From the NCBI GenBank assembly GCA_902796925.1, contig CADBQW010000079.1:1-58449 (forward strand): a stretch of 58,449 bases of DNA, written 5' to 3'. Shown in pieces: positions 26,187-36,633 of this stretch (positions within the stretch are counted from its first letter, which is position 1; each line of letters opens with the position of its first letter). Source of the DNA: an uncultured bacterium (GTDB lineage Bacteria > Cyanobacteriota > Vampirovibrionia > Gastranaerophilales > Gastranaerophilaceae). A program made the translations under genes and the position numbers. Under the pieces are notes generated by a model. The model ran no database searches. It saw only the letters and a program-made list of their open reading frames with translations, and was not told where the DNA came from.

Positions 26187-27509
26187 CTATGCAATATCCT
26201 CATATGCTGCAGGATTGTTGAACAGTTCATAATTAATTTCGTTTTCATTATCTGCAATTGCCGCAACTACAACTGTGTCTGATGCAACATTTACGAGGGT
26301 TCTCATCATATCCGTAATTCTTTCAATTGTGAACAAGAATGCGAAACCTGCTACAAGTTGTTCAGGGCTCAGCCCCATACCGTTAAGGATTAATGCAATT
26401 GTAATCAATCCGGCACCCGGAATTCCGGCACAAGTGCTTGATGCAATCATTGCGAGAAGGGCTATTTGTATAATCAAAAATGGAGTAAGAACAACCCCGT
26501 AAGCTTGAGCAAGGAATATTACCGCAACAACTTGAAGTAAAGCTGTACCATCCATATTTAACGTTGCCCCTAACGGCAATACAAAACTCGATATCTTATG
26601 AGAAATTCCCCGTTTTTCACAACATGCTATTGTCAAAGGCAATGTTGCCGATGAACTTGCTGTTCCAAATGCAACCATCAGAGCTTCAGCAACGGCCGAA
26701 TAAAGGACCCAAATAGAAACCTTTGAGAAACATTTCAAAAATACAGGATAAACAACGAACAATTGAATTAAAAAACCTATGGCAAGAACTCCCAAATATT
26801 TAGAAATGCTTGCAAAAATGTCAATACCAAAACTGGAAACGGCAGTAGCTGTGAGTGCAAATACGCCCGGCGCAGCCAAGAACATAATCCAATCGGTAAT
26901 TTTCATTGTCGCCGCAAAAACAGATTCAAAGAAGGACACAATTGGTCTGTTTACATCTCCAACTTTTGATAATGCAATTGCGAAAAGAACAACAAATACT
27001 ATGATTGCAACCATATTGCCGCCGGCAAAAGCTTCAATGGGGTTGCTAGGTATAAAACTTAAAAAAGTATTCAGAACATTACCCTGTTGCTCTGTCATCG
27101 CAGTTTGAACAGCATTTTGAACAGTTTCCGCAACGGAAGAATTGATATAGTGACCGGCACCCAGTCCCGGTTTCATTAACAAGGCAAGAGCTGAACCTAT
27201 AGCAACTGCGGCAGTTGTTATTATACCGTAGTAAACTATCATTTTGGAACCGAATTTTCCGAGCTGTTTGTTATCTCCAATGCTCGTAATACCAATTATA
27301 ATTGCAGATACAACTAACGGGATAACAACCATTTGTATTAATCTGATAAATACCTGACCTATAAAAGTCAAAATAGGCATAATCATTGGTATAGTATGCG
27401 AATGCATAAATACTCCGACAAATATACCGGCTATGATTCCGAAAAATATGTGCCAATTTCTTTTTAATCCTAATCCCAACGCTATTAGTATCTGCATATG
27501 TAGTTTCAT
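26187..27509 (-). CDS. dicarboxylate/amino acid:cation symporter (DAACS)
   Basis: 440 residues of the glutamate/aspartate/dicarboxylate symporter family. Eight helices, a serine-rich re-entrant loop (FGTASSSATLPL, near 280), NMDGTALLQ near 315 and ASSTCAGIPGAGL near 355 are the substrate and sodium sites. Imports glutamate, aspartate or C4-dicarboxylates with Na+ or H+. A GAGGA ribosome site precedes the ATG. Which substrate is not determinable here. Confidence 0.92.
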   Translation of the reverse strand: MKLHMQILIALGLGLKRNWHIFFGIIAGIFVGVFMHSHTIPMIMPILTFIGQVFIRLIQMVVIPLVVSAIIIGITSIGDNKQLGKFGSKMIVYYGIITTAAVAIGSALALLMKPGLGAGHYINSSVAETVQNAVQTAMTEQQGNVLNTFLSFIPSNPIEAFAGGNMVAIIVFVVLFAIALSKVGDVNRPIVSFFESVFAATMKITDWIMFLAAPGVFALTATAVSSFGIDIFASISKYLGVLAIGFLIQLFVVYPVFLKCFSKVSIWVLYSAVAEALMVAFGTASSSATLPLTIACCEKRGISHKISSFVLPLGATLNMDGTALLQVVAVIFLAQAYGVVLTPFLIIQIALLAMIASSTCAGIPGAGLITIALILNGMGLSPEQLVAGFAFLFTIERITDMMRTLVNVASDTVVVAAIADNENEINYELFNNPAAYEDIA

Positions 27510-27670
27510 GCTCTATCCTCTCGATTGCTTCAATACCAAATTAGTATACAATATTTTTTATAAAATTTCAATTATTTTAATAAATTAGCAATTTTGTTAC
27601 ATAAAGGCTTATTGAGTTTTTAATATTTTTAATATAATATTAAGAAAAAGGTTATTTAAGGGAGTAGGCT

Positions 27671-28975
27671 ATGCTATTATTAGACGAATTAAAAATTGTA
27701 AATGATATTATTCAAGATATCGCAATGTTTGTTCAACAAGATGCTTTTGTAAGTCCTGATTTTAAAGAATATTTGAAGACAATGGGAATAAATTCAAATA
27801 CTTCAGAAAAATTTCAAAGTGCTTGTTTTAATTACATATTTGAGCGTAATTTGGGGGATAACAGAGATTCAATTATTGACATATACAAAAATAGCCCTCA
27901 TTTCAATGTTTTTGAAAAAACTGATGATAGAATATCTTCTGTCGTTGATGCCTTAAATGATTCAATATCTTCAGTCTTTGAAGTGAAACGCGTTCTTAAA
28001 AACGGTTTCAAATTTTTCAATATAATAAATGAAAAAACTTACGATGTAACTTCACTTGTTAAAATGTCATCATTTAAAGGTATAGGTGTCGGACAATTTA
28101 TTGTTGCCAGAATTTGCAATTGGAATGGGGCATCATATCTTTTAGAAATTTCCGGAGTTCTTCCAACCTATAGAACAAGTGATGCCTTAAGATTCGCTGT
28201 TGCGAAAATTATTCAAAATCCGGAACTTGTATATATTGATAATCCTGAAAAAGAGGAAGAAATTAGAATAGAAGTAGAAGATTTATATAAAAAATTCACG
28301 GATTTCTTTGGTAAAGATGAGATTATAACAACTAATAAATATGCTGATGATATTATAACCATGTTTAATGATTATGCAGAAACCGGAGAAAAAGCTGAGT
28401 TTGAAGATAAAATTCAAAAACCTGAAACTTATAAATTTATAAATGTCTCAGAATTTAATAATCAATACAGCAATTTTTTGGAAAATTCATTGGGAGGTTT
28501 TTCATCCCACAAAGAAACCTATGACGTAGCAGTTATATATGACAAAGAACTCGGGCTTTATGCGGTGCCATTCTATGCAACGTTTAACAAAATCTTTTCG
28601 GTCAAAAACTACAAAGATATTGAGGGTTATGACAGATGCATTGACTATTTTTTAAATAACGACAAGTTTCCTGCAAATATAATCAAACGCGTCGCAAAAA
28701 AACATAAAAATTTCACAGAGGTTGTAAATGCTGTTTATAATACGAATTTAACGCTTGATGAAATTCTTAAAAAATATAAGGCGAGATACTTAAAAAAGAA
28801 AATTTATTCTTCCACGACTGTTCTTTATAAATCCAATGTTTTCTCGCGAACACTTGGCATAGTTGAAGAAAACGAGGAAAAACCGAAAATTGACTTTTCC
28901 GGTGTCGGCAGAAATGATCCATGCCCTTGCGGGAGCGGGAAAAAGTTTAAAAAATGTTGCGGCGCAAATTTGTAA
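27671..28975 (+). CDS. SEC-C motif protein, large unknown N-domain
   Basis: 434 residues. The last 22 form a classic SEC-C zinc motif, [19 protein letters not shown], as at the end of SecA and many adaptor proteins. The remaining 400 residues are helical, rich in Asp, Asn and Lys, with no signal peptide and no other domain I recognise. SEC-C motifs bind zinc and dock to ribosomes or SecB-type partners; a regulatory or stress role is possible only by analogy. GGGAG ribosome site; ended by its own terminator. Confidence 0.75.
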   Translation: MLLLDELKIVNDIIQDIAMFVQQDAFVSPDFKEYLKTMGINSNTSEKFQSACFNYIFERNLGDNRDSIIDIYKNSPHFNVFEKTDDRISSVVDALNDSISSVFEVKRVLKNGFKFFNIINEKTYDVTSLVKMSSFKGIGVGQFIVARICNWNGASYLLEISGVLPTYRTSDALRFAVAKIIQNPELVYIDNPEKEEEIRIEVEDLYKKFTDFFGKDEIITTNKYADDIITMFNDYAETGEKAEFEDKIQKPETYKFINVSEFNNQYSNFLENSLGGFSSHKETYDVAVIYDKELGLYAVPFYATFNKIFSVKNYKDIEGYDRCIDYFLNNDKFPANIIKRVAKKHKNFTEVVNAVYNTNLTLDEILKKYKARYLKKKIYSSTTVLYKSNVFSRTLGIVEENEEKPKIDFSGVGRNDPCPCGSGKKFKKCCGANL

Positions 28976-28981
28976 TTAGAT

Positions 28982-29010
28982 AAAGGAAGATTAAGTCTTC
29001 CTTTATTTTT
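28982..29010 (+). terminator. intrinsic terminator of the SEC-C gene
   Basis: AAAGGAAGA, TTAAG loop, TCTTCCTTT, then ATTTTTGC. A 9-bp stem starting six bases after the stop codon. Confidence 0.75.
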
Positions 29011-29068
29011 GCTTGCTAAGATGGTTTGTTTGTGTTATTTTTTACTGAAAATAGGAGATTGACAAAGT

Positions 29069-31558
29069 ATGAAAGAAGCATATTTTCCTCAGGAAATAGA
29101 AAAGAAATGGCAGAAAACTTGGGAAGAAACGGGAGCATTTAAAACTCCGGAAAATTCAGAAAAACCCAAGTATTACGCGCTTTCTATGTTTCCGTATCCA
29201 TCCGGAAAATTGCACATGGGGCATGTGAGAAATTACACAATAACAGACGTTATTGCCAGGTATAAAAGGGCACAAGGATTTAATGTTTTACATCCGATAG
29301 GTTGGGATAGTTTTGGTTTGCCTGCGGAAAATGCCGCAATGAAACACAATGCAGATCCTGAAAAGTGGACTGATGAAAATATTTCGTATATGAAAGGCCA
29401 ACTTAAACGCCTTGGTTTATCCTATGATTGGGATAGAGAAGTTGCAACCTGTAAAGAAGATTATTATAAATGGACACAGTGGCTATTTTTACAACTTTAC
29501 AAAAAAGGACTTGCGTACAAAAAAGAAGCTGCAGTAAATTGGTGTGATAATTGCGCAACAGTTCTAGCAAACGAACAAGTGATTGATGGAAAATGTTGGA
29601 GATGTGATAGTGTAGTAGAGAAAAAGTATCTTTCACAGTGGTTCTTAAAAATTACTGATTATGCAGAGGTTTTGTTAGAAGATTTAGATAAACTTCCGGG
29701 CTGGGGTGACAATGTAAAAACTATGCAGGCAAACTGGATTGGTAAATCTCAGGGAGCAATATTTAATTTTGAGGTTATAGATGCACCATCAGGAGAAAAA
29801 CTGACTGTTCCTGTTTATACAACAAGGCCGGATACAGTATACGGAATAACCTATCTTGTTGTTGCACCGGAATACAAAGATATTGAAAAACTTACAACAG
29901 AAGAAAATAAACAGGCAGTTGAAGATTACCGTGCTAATGCAAGGAAAATGACGGAAATTGAAAGACTTTCAACAGATAGAGTCAAAACCGGAGTTCCACT
30001 CGGCACCCATTGCAGAAATCCGTTTAATGGCGAAGTTTTCCCATTGTGGACTGCGGATTATGCACTTGTAGAATACGGAACAGGTGCTGTTATGGCGGTT
30101 CCTACACACGATACAAGAGATTTTGATTTTGCAAAAAAATATAATCTGCCTATGAAAATTGTTATTTCAAAAGACGGAAATATCGAAAATAATTTGGCTG
30201 AGGCATATACAGAAGAAGGTATTCTCGTAAATTCAGGTGAGTTTAACGGGATGAAAAATACCGAGGCTAAAAAGGCAATAATTCAAAAAGCTGTAGATGA
30301 AGGTTTTGGAGAATTCAAAACTCAATACAGGTTGAGAGATTGGCTGGTTTCTCGTCAAAGATACTGGGGGGCGCCAATTCCGGTGGTTTACTGTGAAAAA
30401 TGCGGAATTCAGCCGGTACCGGAAGATCAGTTACCGGTGAAATTACCTACAGATGTTGATTTTTCGGTTGTCGGCAAATCTCCTATTTTAACTTCACCGA
30501 CCTTCCAAGACACTGTTTGTCCTGTTTGCGGCGGGCCGGCAAAACGTGAAACCGACACTATGGATACATTTATGTGCTCCAGTTGGTATTACTTGAGATA
30601 TGCTGATGCAAGAAACAATGAAAAATGTTTTGATAAGGATAAAGTAAATAAATGGCTACCGGTTGACCAGTATGTTGGCGGAATTGAGCATGCCATATTG
30701 CACCTTTTATATTCAAGATTTTTTACAAAGGCATTAAGAGATTGCAGCCTTTTGGATTTTGATGAACCTTTTAAGAATCTTTTAACACAAGGAATGGTGC
30801 TCAAAGATGGTTCAAAGATGTCCAAGTCGAAGGGCAATACTGTTGATCCTGATGAAATATTTGAAAATTATGGAGCAGATACGGCGAGATTGTTTATTCT
30901 GTCAGATTCGCCTCCGGCAAGAGATTTTGACTGGTCCGATGCGGGTGTTGAGGGTTGCTACAAATTCTTAAACAGAGTTTGGAGGCTTATGTCAACAAAT
31001 TCTGATAAAATTGATTTAAACAACACAGTTATGAATGTTGGAAAACTTACTAAAGTTAATGACGATCTGGTGAGAATAGTTCATATGGCAATCAAAAGTA
31101 TTACCAACGATATCTCAAATGATTTTCAATTTAACACAGTAATCTCAAAATACAGAGAACTGGTTAATGCTATCTATGATTGGACTTCTAAAACCCAATG
31201 GACAGATGAAGATAAGACTGTATTCTCGTTTGCTATAAAGTCATTATTGATACTTATGGCTCCGGTTGCCGTTCACTTAACAGAAGAAGCCTGGTCACAA
31301 CTTGGCGGAAAAGGCTCTGTTCATGAACAAGAATGGTGCAAATGGGATGAAAACCTTGCAAAGATGAGTTCAATAACGTTGGTTGTTCAAATTAACGGTA
31401 AAGTAAAGGATAAAATAGAGGCAGACGAATCTTCTTCGCAAGAGGAACTTAAATCAATTGCTCTATCGAGTGAAAAAATAAAAGAACTCATTTCCGGAAA
31501 AGAAATTATCAAAACAATTGTAGTTCCCAAAAAACTTGTAAATATTGTTATTAAATAA
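29069..31558 (+). CDS. leuS: leucyl-tRNA synthetase
   Basis: 829 residues. Class I synthetase: HIGH-type PYPSGKLHMGHVRNY near residue 40, zinc cysteines in WCDNCATVLANEQV, the CP1 editing domain (TTRPDTVYGITYLVVAPEY near 250; the GTGAVMAVPTHDTRDFDF segment near 340), KMSKS as GSKMSKSKGN near 585, anticodon-binding helices and the C-terminal domain ending VNIVIK. Normal bacterial length and layout. Good AGGAGA ribosome site. Confidence 0.97.
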   Translation: MKEAYFPQEIEKKWQKTWEETGAFKTPENSEKPKYYALSMFPYPSGKLHMGHVRNYTITDVIARYKRAQGFNVLHPIGWDSFGLPAENAAMKHNADPEKWTDENISYMKGQLKRLGLSYDWDREVATCKEDYYKWTQWLFLQLYKKGLAYKKEAAVNWCDNCATVLANEQVIDGKCWRCDSVVEKKYLSQWFLKITDYAEVLLEDLDKLPGWGDNVKTMQANWIGKSQGAIFNFEVIDAPSGEKLTVPVYTTRPDTVYGITYLVVAPEYKDIEKLTTEENKQAVEDYRANARKMTEIERLSTDRVKTGVPLGTHCRNPFNGEVFPLWTADYALVEYGTGAVMAVPTHDTRDFDFAKKYNLPMKIVISKDGNIENNLAEAYTEEGILVNSGEFNGMKNTEAKKAIIQKAVDEGFGEFKTQYRLRDWLVSRQRYWGAPIPVVYCEKCGIQPVPEDQLPVKLPTDVDFSVVGKSPILTSPTFQDTVCPVCGGPAKRETDTMDTFMCSSWYYLRYADARNNEKCFDKDKVNKWLPVDQYVGGIEHAILHLLYSRFFTKALRDCSLLDFDEPFKNLLTQGMVLKDGSKMSKSKGNTVDPDEIFENYGADTARLFILSDSPPARDFDWSDAGVEGCYKFLNRVWRLMSTNSDKIDLNNTVMNVGKLTKVNDDLVRIVHMAIKSITNDISNDFQFNTVISKYRELVNAIYDWTSKTQWTDEDKTVFSFAIKSLLILMAPVAVHLTEEAWSQLGGKGSVHEQEWCKWDENLAKMSSITLVVQINGKVKDKIEADESSSQEELKSIALSSEKIKELISGKEIIKTIVVPKKLVNIVIK

Positions 31559-31575
31559 TTCCGAAGGCGAAAGGT

Positions 31576-32886
31576 CTATAAAACTTTACCGAACAAATCG
31601 TACTCGTCAGAATTTTCAACAATTACTTTTTCAATGTCACCGGGAACAACAGGTTTATCAGACTTCGCATAAACAAGCCCGTCAATTTCCGGAGCATCAT
31701 GTTCTGAACGCATAATTATAACGCCATCATCGGTAAATCCCTCTACTATACAATTGATCGTTTTACCTATATAAGATTTGTTAATTTCGGTAGAAATTTG
31801 CATCTGCAAAGACATCAGCTTGTTATATCGTTCCTTTTTTATCTTATCAGGAACTTGATCCTGCATATCATATGAAATAGTATTCTTTTCTCGAGAGTAC
31901 TCGAAAACTCCCATTCTATCAAATCTGACTTCTTTAACGAAATTATACAGATTCATAAATTGTTCGTCAGTTTCGCCGGGATACCCAACAATAAAAGCTG
32001 TTCTGATAGCCACATTAGGAACCTTTTTTCTTATTTTTTTTATTAATTCTCTGTAATCGAAATCAGGGCGTCTCATAGATCTTAAAACATTAAGATCAGA
32101 ATGCTGCAAAGGTAAATCTATATATTTTACAACTTTATCAAGGTTAGCCATTGCATCAAGGAGTTCATCAGAAACTTGTGATGGATAAGCGTACATAAAT
32201 CTTATCCAAGAAATGTTTTCTATTTTATTTAATTCTTTAAGCAATTCCGGCAACATTTGTTTTCCATACAAGTCGATTCCGTAACTTGTTGTATCCTGGG
32301 CTATCAATATGATTTCACTAACACCTTTATCGGCAAGCATTTTTGCTTCTGCGACTATTTTTTCTATCGGTCTTGAATGGTATTCTCCCCTTAGTTGCGG
32401 AATAATACAGTAACCGCAATGGTAATTGCAGCCGTCAGCAATTTTTATGTAAGATCCTGAGCCAACCGTTATCTGCTGACGTTCAACAGATTCCGGATAA
32501 ACATACTCCGGTTTTTCAGAAACCCTTGAAATATATTTTTCGGTATGATTATCTTGAATTTTGTCAACAAGTTCAGTTATTTTATCTAATTCAGAAACCC
32601 CAATAATTCCCGAAATTTCCGGCATTGCATCCTTTAATTCGTCTTTATATTTTTGCGCAAGACAACCGGTTACAATAATTTTTTTGCCCTCTTGCGCCAT
32701 TTCTAATATAGAATGTACGGATTCCTCCTCTGCATCATGAATAAAAGAACAAGTATTTATAATTACTATATCGGAATCCTCAGGATTTAAAGTTATATCA
32801 TGACCTTTTTTCACAAGAAAACCAAGCATAAGTTCACTGTCAACTAAATTTTTTGGGCAACCATGGTTTATTAACGCTATTTTCAT
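31576..32886 (-). CDS. rimO: ribosomal protein S12 methylthiotransferase
   Basis: 436 residues. N-terminal methylthiotransferase domain with cluster cysteines (NHGCPKN, NTCSFI, GCLAQKY), a radical-SAM domain with CNYHCGYCIIPQLRG near residue 155, and a C-terminal TRAM domain from about 370. The IPQLRGEYHSR segment favours RimO, which adds a methylthio group to an S12 aspartate, over MiaB. Convergent with leuS; AAGGA ribosome site. Confidence 0.93.
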   Translation of the reverse strand: MKIALINHGCPKNLVDSELMLGFLVKKGHDITLNPEDSDIVIINTCSFIHDAEEESVHSILEMAQEGKKIIVTGCLAQKYKDELKDAMPEISGIIGVSELDKITELVDKIQDNHTEKYISRVSEKPEYVYPESVERQQITVGSGSYIKIADGCNYHCGYCIIPQLRGEYHSRPIEKIVAEAKMLADKGVSEIILIAQDTTSYGIDLYGKQMLPELLKELNKIENISWIRFMYAYPSQVSDELLDAMANLDKVVKYIDLPLQHSDLNVLRSMRRPDFDYRELIKKIRKKVPNVAIRTAFIVGYPGETDEQFMNLYNFVKEVRFDRMGVFEYSREKNTISYDMQDQVPDKIKKERYNKLMSLQMQISTEINKSYIGKTINCIVEGFTDDGVIIMRSEHDAPEIDGLVYAKSDKPVVPGDIEKVIVENSDEYDLFGKVL

Positions 32887-32925
32887 AATAATTTCCTTTT
32901 CTACAGATTATATCATAAAATTAGA

Positions 32926-35022
32926 TCACTTTTTCAATGCAATAGTATTTTTAAGATCGTCTATAAATTCTTTTCTGTAGAGGAACCCTAAATGTCCGCC
33001 ATTATCTAATAAAACAGTTTTAGAACCGGTTGATTGCTTCAAATTGATTATTTGTGAATCATTTGTTAAATAATCATTTATAGAATGATAAATTTTGTAG
33101 TTATCGTTGTTCACTAGATAATCTTGTATTGCCCCGAGACTAACTTCATAACTCAAATCATCAGGTGAATCAGATTGATCTGTCAAAAGGTACTTTTGCA
33201 CATAATCTTGGTAATTCATATTATTTATAGAATTGTAAATTGATTTATCTTTATTATTTTGCGTATTTTCAATTGTATAAATAAGATCAGAAAGTTTTTG
33301 GTGCATTACGAATCCTGTTATAAGCTTTCCTTCATCTTCAGTGAAAGGAAGGTTATTAACCTCTGTCTTGATATTGTCCTTTGATTGATATAATTTAACA
33401 ACTTTGGCTGCTGTCATTGCGACTTTTTCTTTAAGATCTGATGATGATTTGTTCCAATCCTCAGAATTCTTATCAACCTGTTTCATTGCATAAATCAAAT
33501 CAATTGGCGGACAAATTGAAATATATTTTGTGCTGCCTAAAGTATTATTTTTAGATTCGTTCGCAGCAAGAAAAAGTGAAGTTAAAGCTCCGAATGACGT
33601 TCCGATAAAAACCTTATTTTCAAATACACAACTATATTTATCTTGTAATTGTTTAACAATTTTACCGGTTACCATCTGAAGAATCTCGGCATCCTTTGCA
33701 GGCAGACCGGGATGATATCCTATTGGCATACTTTTTACAAACTCCCATTGAAAATGACTTCCTTGAATTACAACAGAATAACCGGAATCATAAAATAATT
33801 TTGCCAAAGTTGTAGAGTGACTTGACATAATACCCTCACCAATTGAAGGGTAGATAATTGCCAGCGGAGCGCTTTTATCCTTTTGCATTATATACCTATA
33901 TTTATAATTTTCTCTGTCAGGAAATAAATTTACAGATGATGTTTTAATTCTTTTCGAAAAGCTTCTGTTCCATATAGATAACTCGTTCCATATTGATTCA
34001 TCTACCCCGGGTAATTCGAATAACGCAGTTCTCATTGAATCTATGACAGGAGATTGAGAATTAAAACTTGGGAGTTTTATATCCGGATTTAATCTGTTTC
34101 CTTCACAAGTTATAACTTCATCTAAATTTGTTCCACCATAAAGCATATCCGATGAAACCAATTCCGAAGAAACCTCCATTTTCACAAAATTATTTTTAAT
34201 CTCCTCCTTTTGGGATGATACATTTTTTACGGGAATTTTATTATTATCTTTATTATCAACAGTTACCGATTCATCTTTTGATTTAACATTTAAATTTGAT
34301 AAGACATCAATTCTATCGTAATTTGATTGTTTTATGTAATTATCTATACCGTATGCTTTTTTATGAATATCGTATGGATCTGCATAATTTGATTCAACCA
34401 TCTGTAATAGCGGCTGCATATATGAAGTTCTGTTTATAGTCATGCCTGCCTTTACCATAGCCAGAACCGGAGTACCTATATATGATGAAGGATTAAGGGC
34501 GGTATCAAGCAGACGACCCAATATTCCGCGCATATTTGTGAACGATATAACAGGTGCTACAAAATATTGTCCCGGTTTAACCTTGCATTTAGCAAGAGCC
34601 TGTTCCATATTTTCTCGTGATTGCTCAAGTTGAAACAAATGTTTGGCCGGATCAAACATACCGCCAAGACCAAGTATTGTGTTTGTAAAAAATCTTATAG
34701 TCTCATTTTTAGACGTAGTAAAATCTTTTTGGATAAGACTGCTAACCAGTCTTATCGGATATTCAATATTATTTGTAATCCCATTTATCCTATCCATCCC
34801 ATATTCAGGCATGATAGATGACCAGATAGTATGTATCGGTCTTATAGCATATTTATTAACTTTTTGATTAAAGTTAAACATTTTTCGATTAAAATTCTCC
34901 CACTTATCAGCACCAAGAAATTCGTAACTATAATCAGGATACTTTGTTTCATATGCAAAACCATTATTTACGCCAAAAACAAAGCAGAATAAAAGTATTA
35001 TCGAAACAATTTTATTTTTCAT
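32926..35022 (-). CDS. MlaA (VacJ)-like domain fused to alpha/beta hydrolase
   Basis: 698 residues. Signal peptide about 1-23. Residues 36-200 match MlaA/VacJ: WENFNRKMFNFNQKVNKY, then FFTNTILGLGGMFDPA. MlaA is the outer-membrane part of the phospholipid retrieval system. A low-complexity linker spans about 245-320. Residues 385-690 form an alpha/beta hydrolase: strand ALAIIYPS, nucleophile GTSFGA with Ser near 476, and GGHLGF with His near 678 as the likely catalytic base. No lipobox cysteine follows the signal peptide, unlike proteobacterial MlaA. A phospholipase or acyl-transfer role is inferred. GAGGAG ribosome site. Confidence 0.8.
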   Translation of the reverse strand: MKNKIVSIILLFCFVFGVNNGFAYETKYPDYSYEFLGADKWENFNRKMFNFNQKVNKYAIRPIHTIWSSIMPEYGMDRINGITNNIEYPIRLVSSLIQKDFTTSKNETIRFFTNTILGLGGMFDPAKHLFQLEQSRENMEQALAKCKVKPGQYFVAPVISFTNMRGILGRLLDTALNPSSYIGTPVLAMVKAGMTINRTSYMQPLLQMVESNYADPYDIHKKAYGIDNYIKQSNYDRIDVLSNLNVKSKDESVTVDNKDNNKIPVKNVSSQKEEIKNNFVKMEVSSELVSSDMLYGGTNLDEVITCEGNRLNPDIKLPSFNSQSPVIDSMRTALFELPGVDESIWNELSIWNRSFSKRIKTSSVNLFPDRENYKYRYIMQKDKSAPLAIIYPSIGEGIMSSHSTTLAKLFYDSGYSVVIQGSHFQWEFVKSMPIGYHPGLPAKDAEILQMVTGKIVKQLQDKYSCVFENKVFIGTSFGALTSLFLAANESKNNTLGSTKYISICPPIDLIYAMKQVDKNSEDWNKSSSDLKEKVAMTAAKVVKLYQSKDNIKTEVNNLPFTEDEGKLITGFVMHQKLSDLIYTIENTQNNKDKSIYNSINNMNYQDYVQKYLLTDQSDSPDDLSYEVSLGAIQDYLVNNDNYKIYHSINDYLTNDSQIINLKQSTGSKTVLLDNGGHLGFLYRKEFIDDLKNTIALKK

Positions 35023-35121
35023 ATTGGAATCTCCTCATTTATCAATTACAAATATTTATCCAAATAATTGAATAAAAACATTGGACAACGAGGGGAATAT
35101 ATTTGTTATATTAACCTAATT

Positions 35122-35146
35122 AAAAAGCGGCAAAGAACTTGCCGCC
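35122..35146 (-). terminator. intrinsic terminator of fabD
   Basis: Minus strand: GCGGCAAG, short loop, CTTTGCCGC, then TTTTTAA, 28 bp past the fabD stop. Confidence 0.75.
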
Positions 35147-35174
35147 CCTTAATTATATGCTTATTTTATACTAA

Positions 35175-36122
35175 TTATACTGCCGACATTTGAGAATCAA
35201 GGGATAAAATAGTATCGTTTAATGATTCCAAATCATATACATTATAAACTTTAACCTCCGGAGATATCTTCTTAATCAGGCCGGAAAGAACTTTTCCCGG
35301 ACCAATTTCAATAAATGTATCAACGCCTTCAGATACCATCTTTTTAATCGATTGAGTCCATTTAACAGAGGAATATATTTGTTTTGGCATTTTATTTTCA
35401 AAATCAGATGCCAGAGTCGTAAATTCGGAATCTACATTCGTCACCACAGGATAATTTGCATCTTTAATTTTGACACTATTCAGAGCCAAAGAAAATTCTT
35501 TTGCCGCATCTTTCATCATCTCTGAATGAAATGCTCCTGATACAGCAAGAGGAACAACCCTTCTTGCCCCGGCTTCACTCATTAGTTCAGAAGCATATTT
35601 TACAGCCTCATCTTCACCTGTAATTACTATTTGAGCTGGTGAATTATAATTTGCAACATCTACATAGCCCTTAGTTTTTGCCATTTCTATGCACTCTTTC
35701 AATTTTGATTCCTCAAGGTTCAAAACTGCTGCCATTGAGCCGCCTTTAACTTTACTCATGGCATTTGCTCTTTGAGAAATCAAATATATTGTGTCCTCAA
35801 GTGATAAAACCCCTGCTGAATACATCGCACAATATTCTCCAAGACTATGTCCTGCACTGAACGAAGGTATAATTCCTGTTTTTGCTCTTAACACTTCCAA
35901 TATAGCTATTGAAGTTGTTACTATTGCCGGCTGAGTATTAATTGTTTGTCTTAAGTCCTCTTCAGGACCTTCAAAACATATTTTTGAAATATCACGTTTC
36001 AAAACTTCATCTGCTTTATTAAAAACAGATTTCGCTTCTTGATAATTATCGTAAAAATCTTTTCCCATACCGATAGCCTGTGCTCCTTGTCCGGGAAATA
36101 CAAATGCTACTTTACCTGTCAT
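35175..36122 (-). CDS. fabD: malonyl-CoA:ACP transacylase
   Basis: 315 residues. FPGQGAQAIGMGKDF near the start, catalytic GHSLGEY near residue 92, QRANAM and the GAFHSEMM histidine near 200. Loads malonate on acyl carrier protein for fatty acid synthesis. Unusually for many bacteria it is not next to other fab genes. GAGGA ribosome site. The gap to the divergent HEPN gene holds an 11-bp inverted repeat. Confidence 0.95.
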   Translation of the reverse strand: MTGKVAFVFPGQGAQAIGMGKDFYDNYQEAKSVFNKADEVLKRDISKICFEGPEEDLRQTINTQPAIVTTSIAILEVLRAKTGIIPSFSAGHSLGEYCAMYSAGVLSLEDTIYLISQRANAMSKVKGGSMAAVLNLEESKLKECIEMAKTKGYVDVANYNSPAQIVITGEDEAVKYASELMSEAGARRVVPLAVSGAFHSEMMKDAAKEFSLALNSVKIKDANYPVVTNVDSEFTTLASDFENKMPKQIYSSVKWTQSIKKMVSEGVDTFIEIGPGKVLSGLIKKISPEVKVYNVYDLESLNDTILSLDSQMSAV

Positions 36123-36142
36123 AAACCTTGTTCCTCTTTGAT

Positions 36143-36178
36143 TTTATAGTATATTTACAGTGTCCACTATACTATAAA
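36143..36178. promoter_or_regulatory. perfect 11-bp inverted repeat between fabD and the HEPN gene
   Basis: TTTATAGTATA (36143-36153) and its exact reverse complement TATACTATAAA (36168-36178) are separated by 14 nt, in the 106-bp divergent gap. A related ACTATAGTACTAT sits next to the HEPN start. The place and symmetry fit a dimeric repressor or TA autoregulation site; fabD control is equally possible. Confidence 0.4.
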
Positions 36179-36228
36179 CCCACAAAAAAGTAAATTGATT
36201 TTTTTTTATAATATGCTACTATAGTACT

Positions 36229-36633
36229 ATGGAAATTGATAATTCTCATTTGAAAAATGCCTTGAATACATTAGAGTCAAGCATCGCTATTTTAGAAGAT
36301 AATAAGCACGAAATATTTGCTGATATGTTGGAAGATGCTTGCATAAAAAGATTTGAATACACCCTTGAAATATCAAGAAAACTTATGAAACGCATATTAA
36401 AAAAAATATACGGAAAAACTGAAGAAGAATTGACAGTTAATAACGTTTTTAGGTATATGCAAGGATATGGATTAATCCGTGATTGGGAAATTTGGCGCAT
36501 GTACTATGAAAAACGCAATAATACAGCACACGAATACAATCTTTCCAAATCAAGAGAATTGGTGAACCTTATTCCGGAATTTCTCAAGGATACAAAATTT
36601 TTTATTAATAAAATGGATGAAATGCAATTATGA
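36229..36633 (+). CDS. HEPN-family protein (HI0074-like), probable HepT toxin
   Basis: 134-residue helical protein of the nucleotidyltransferase substrate-binding/HEPN family. RNNTAHEY near residue 100 is the RX4HXY motif, R and H of which form the RNase site and whose Tyr is AMPylated by the partner in characterised HepT/MntA pairs. The stop overlaps the partner start (ATGA). Start without a Shine-Dalgarno; a weak TTGATT-16-TACTAT would put transcription at the ATG. Confidence 0.85.
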   Translation: MEIDNSHLKNALNTLESSIAILEDNKHEIFADMLEDACIKRFEYTLEISRKLMKRILKKIYGKTEEELTVNNVFRYMQGYGLIRDWEIWRMYYEKRNNTAHEYNLSKSRELVNLIPEFLKDTKFFINKMDEMQL

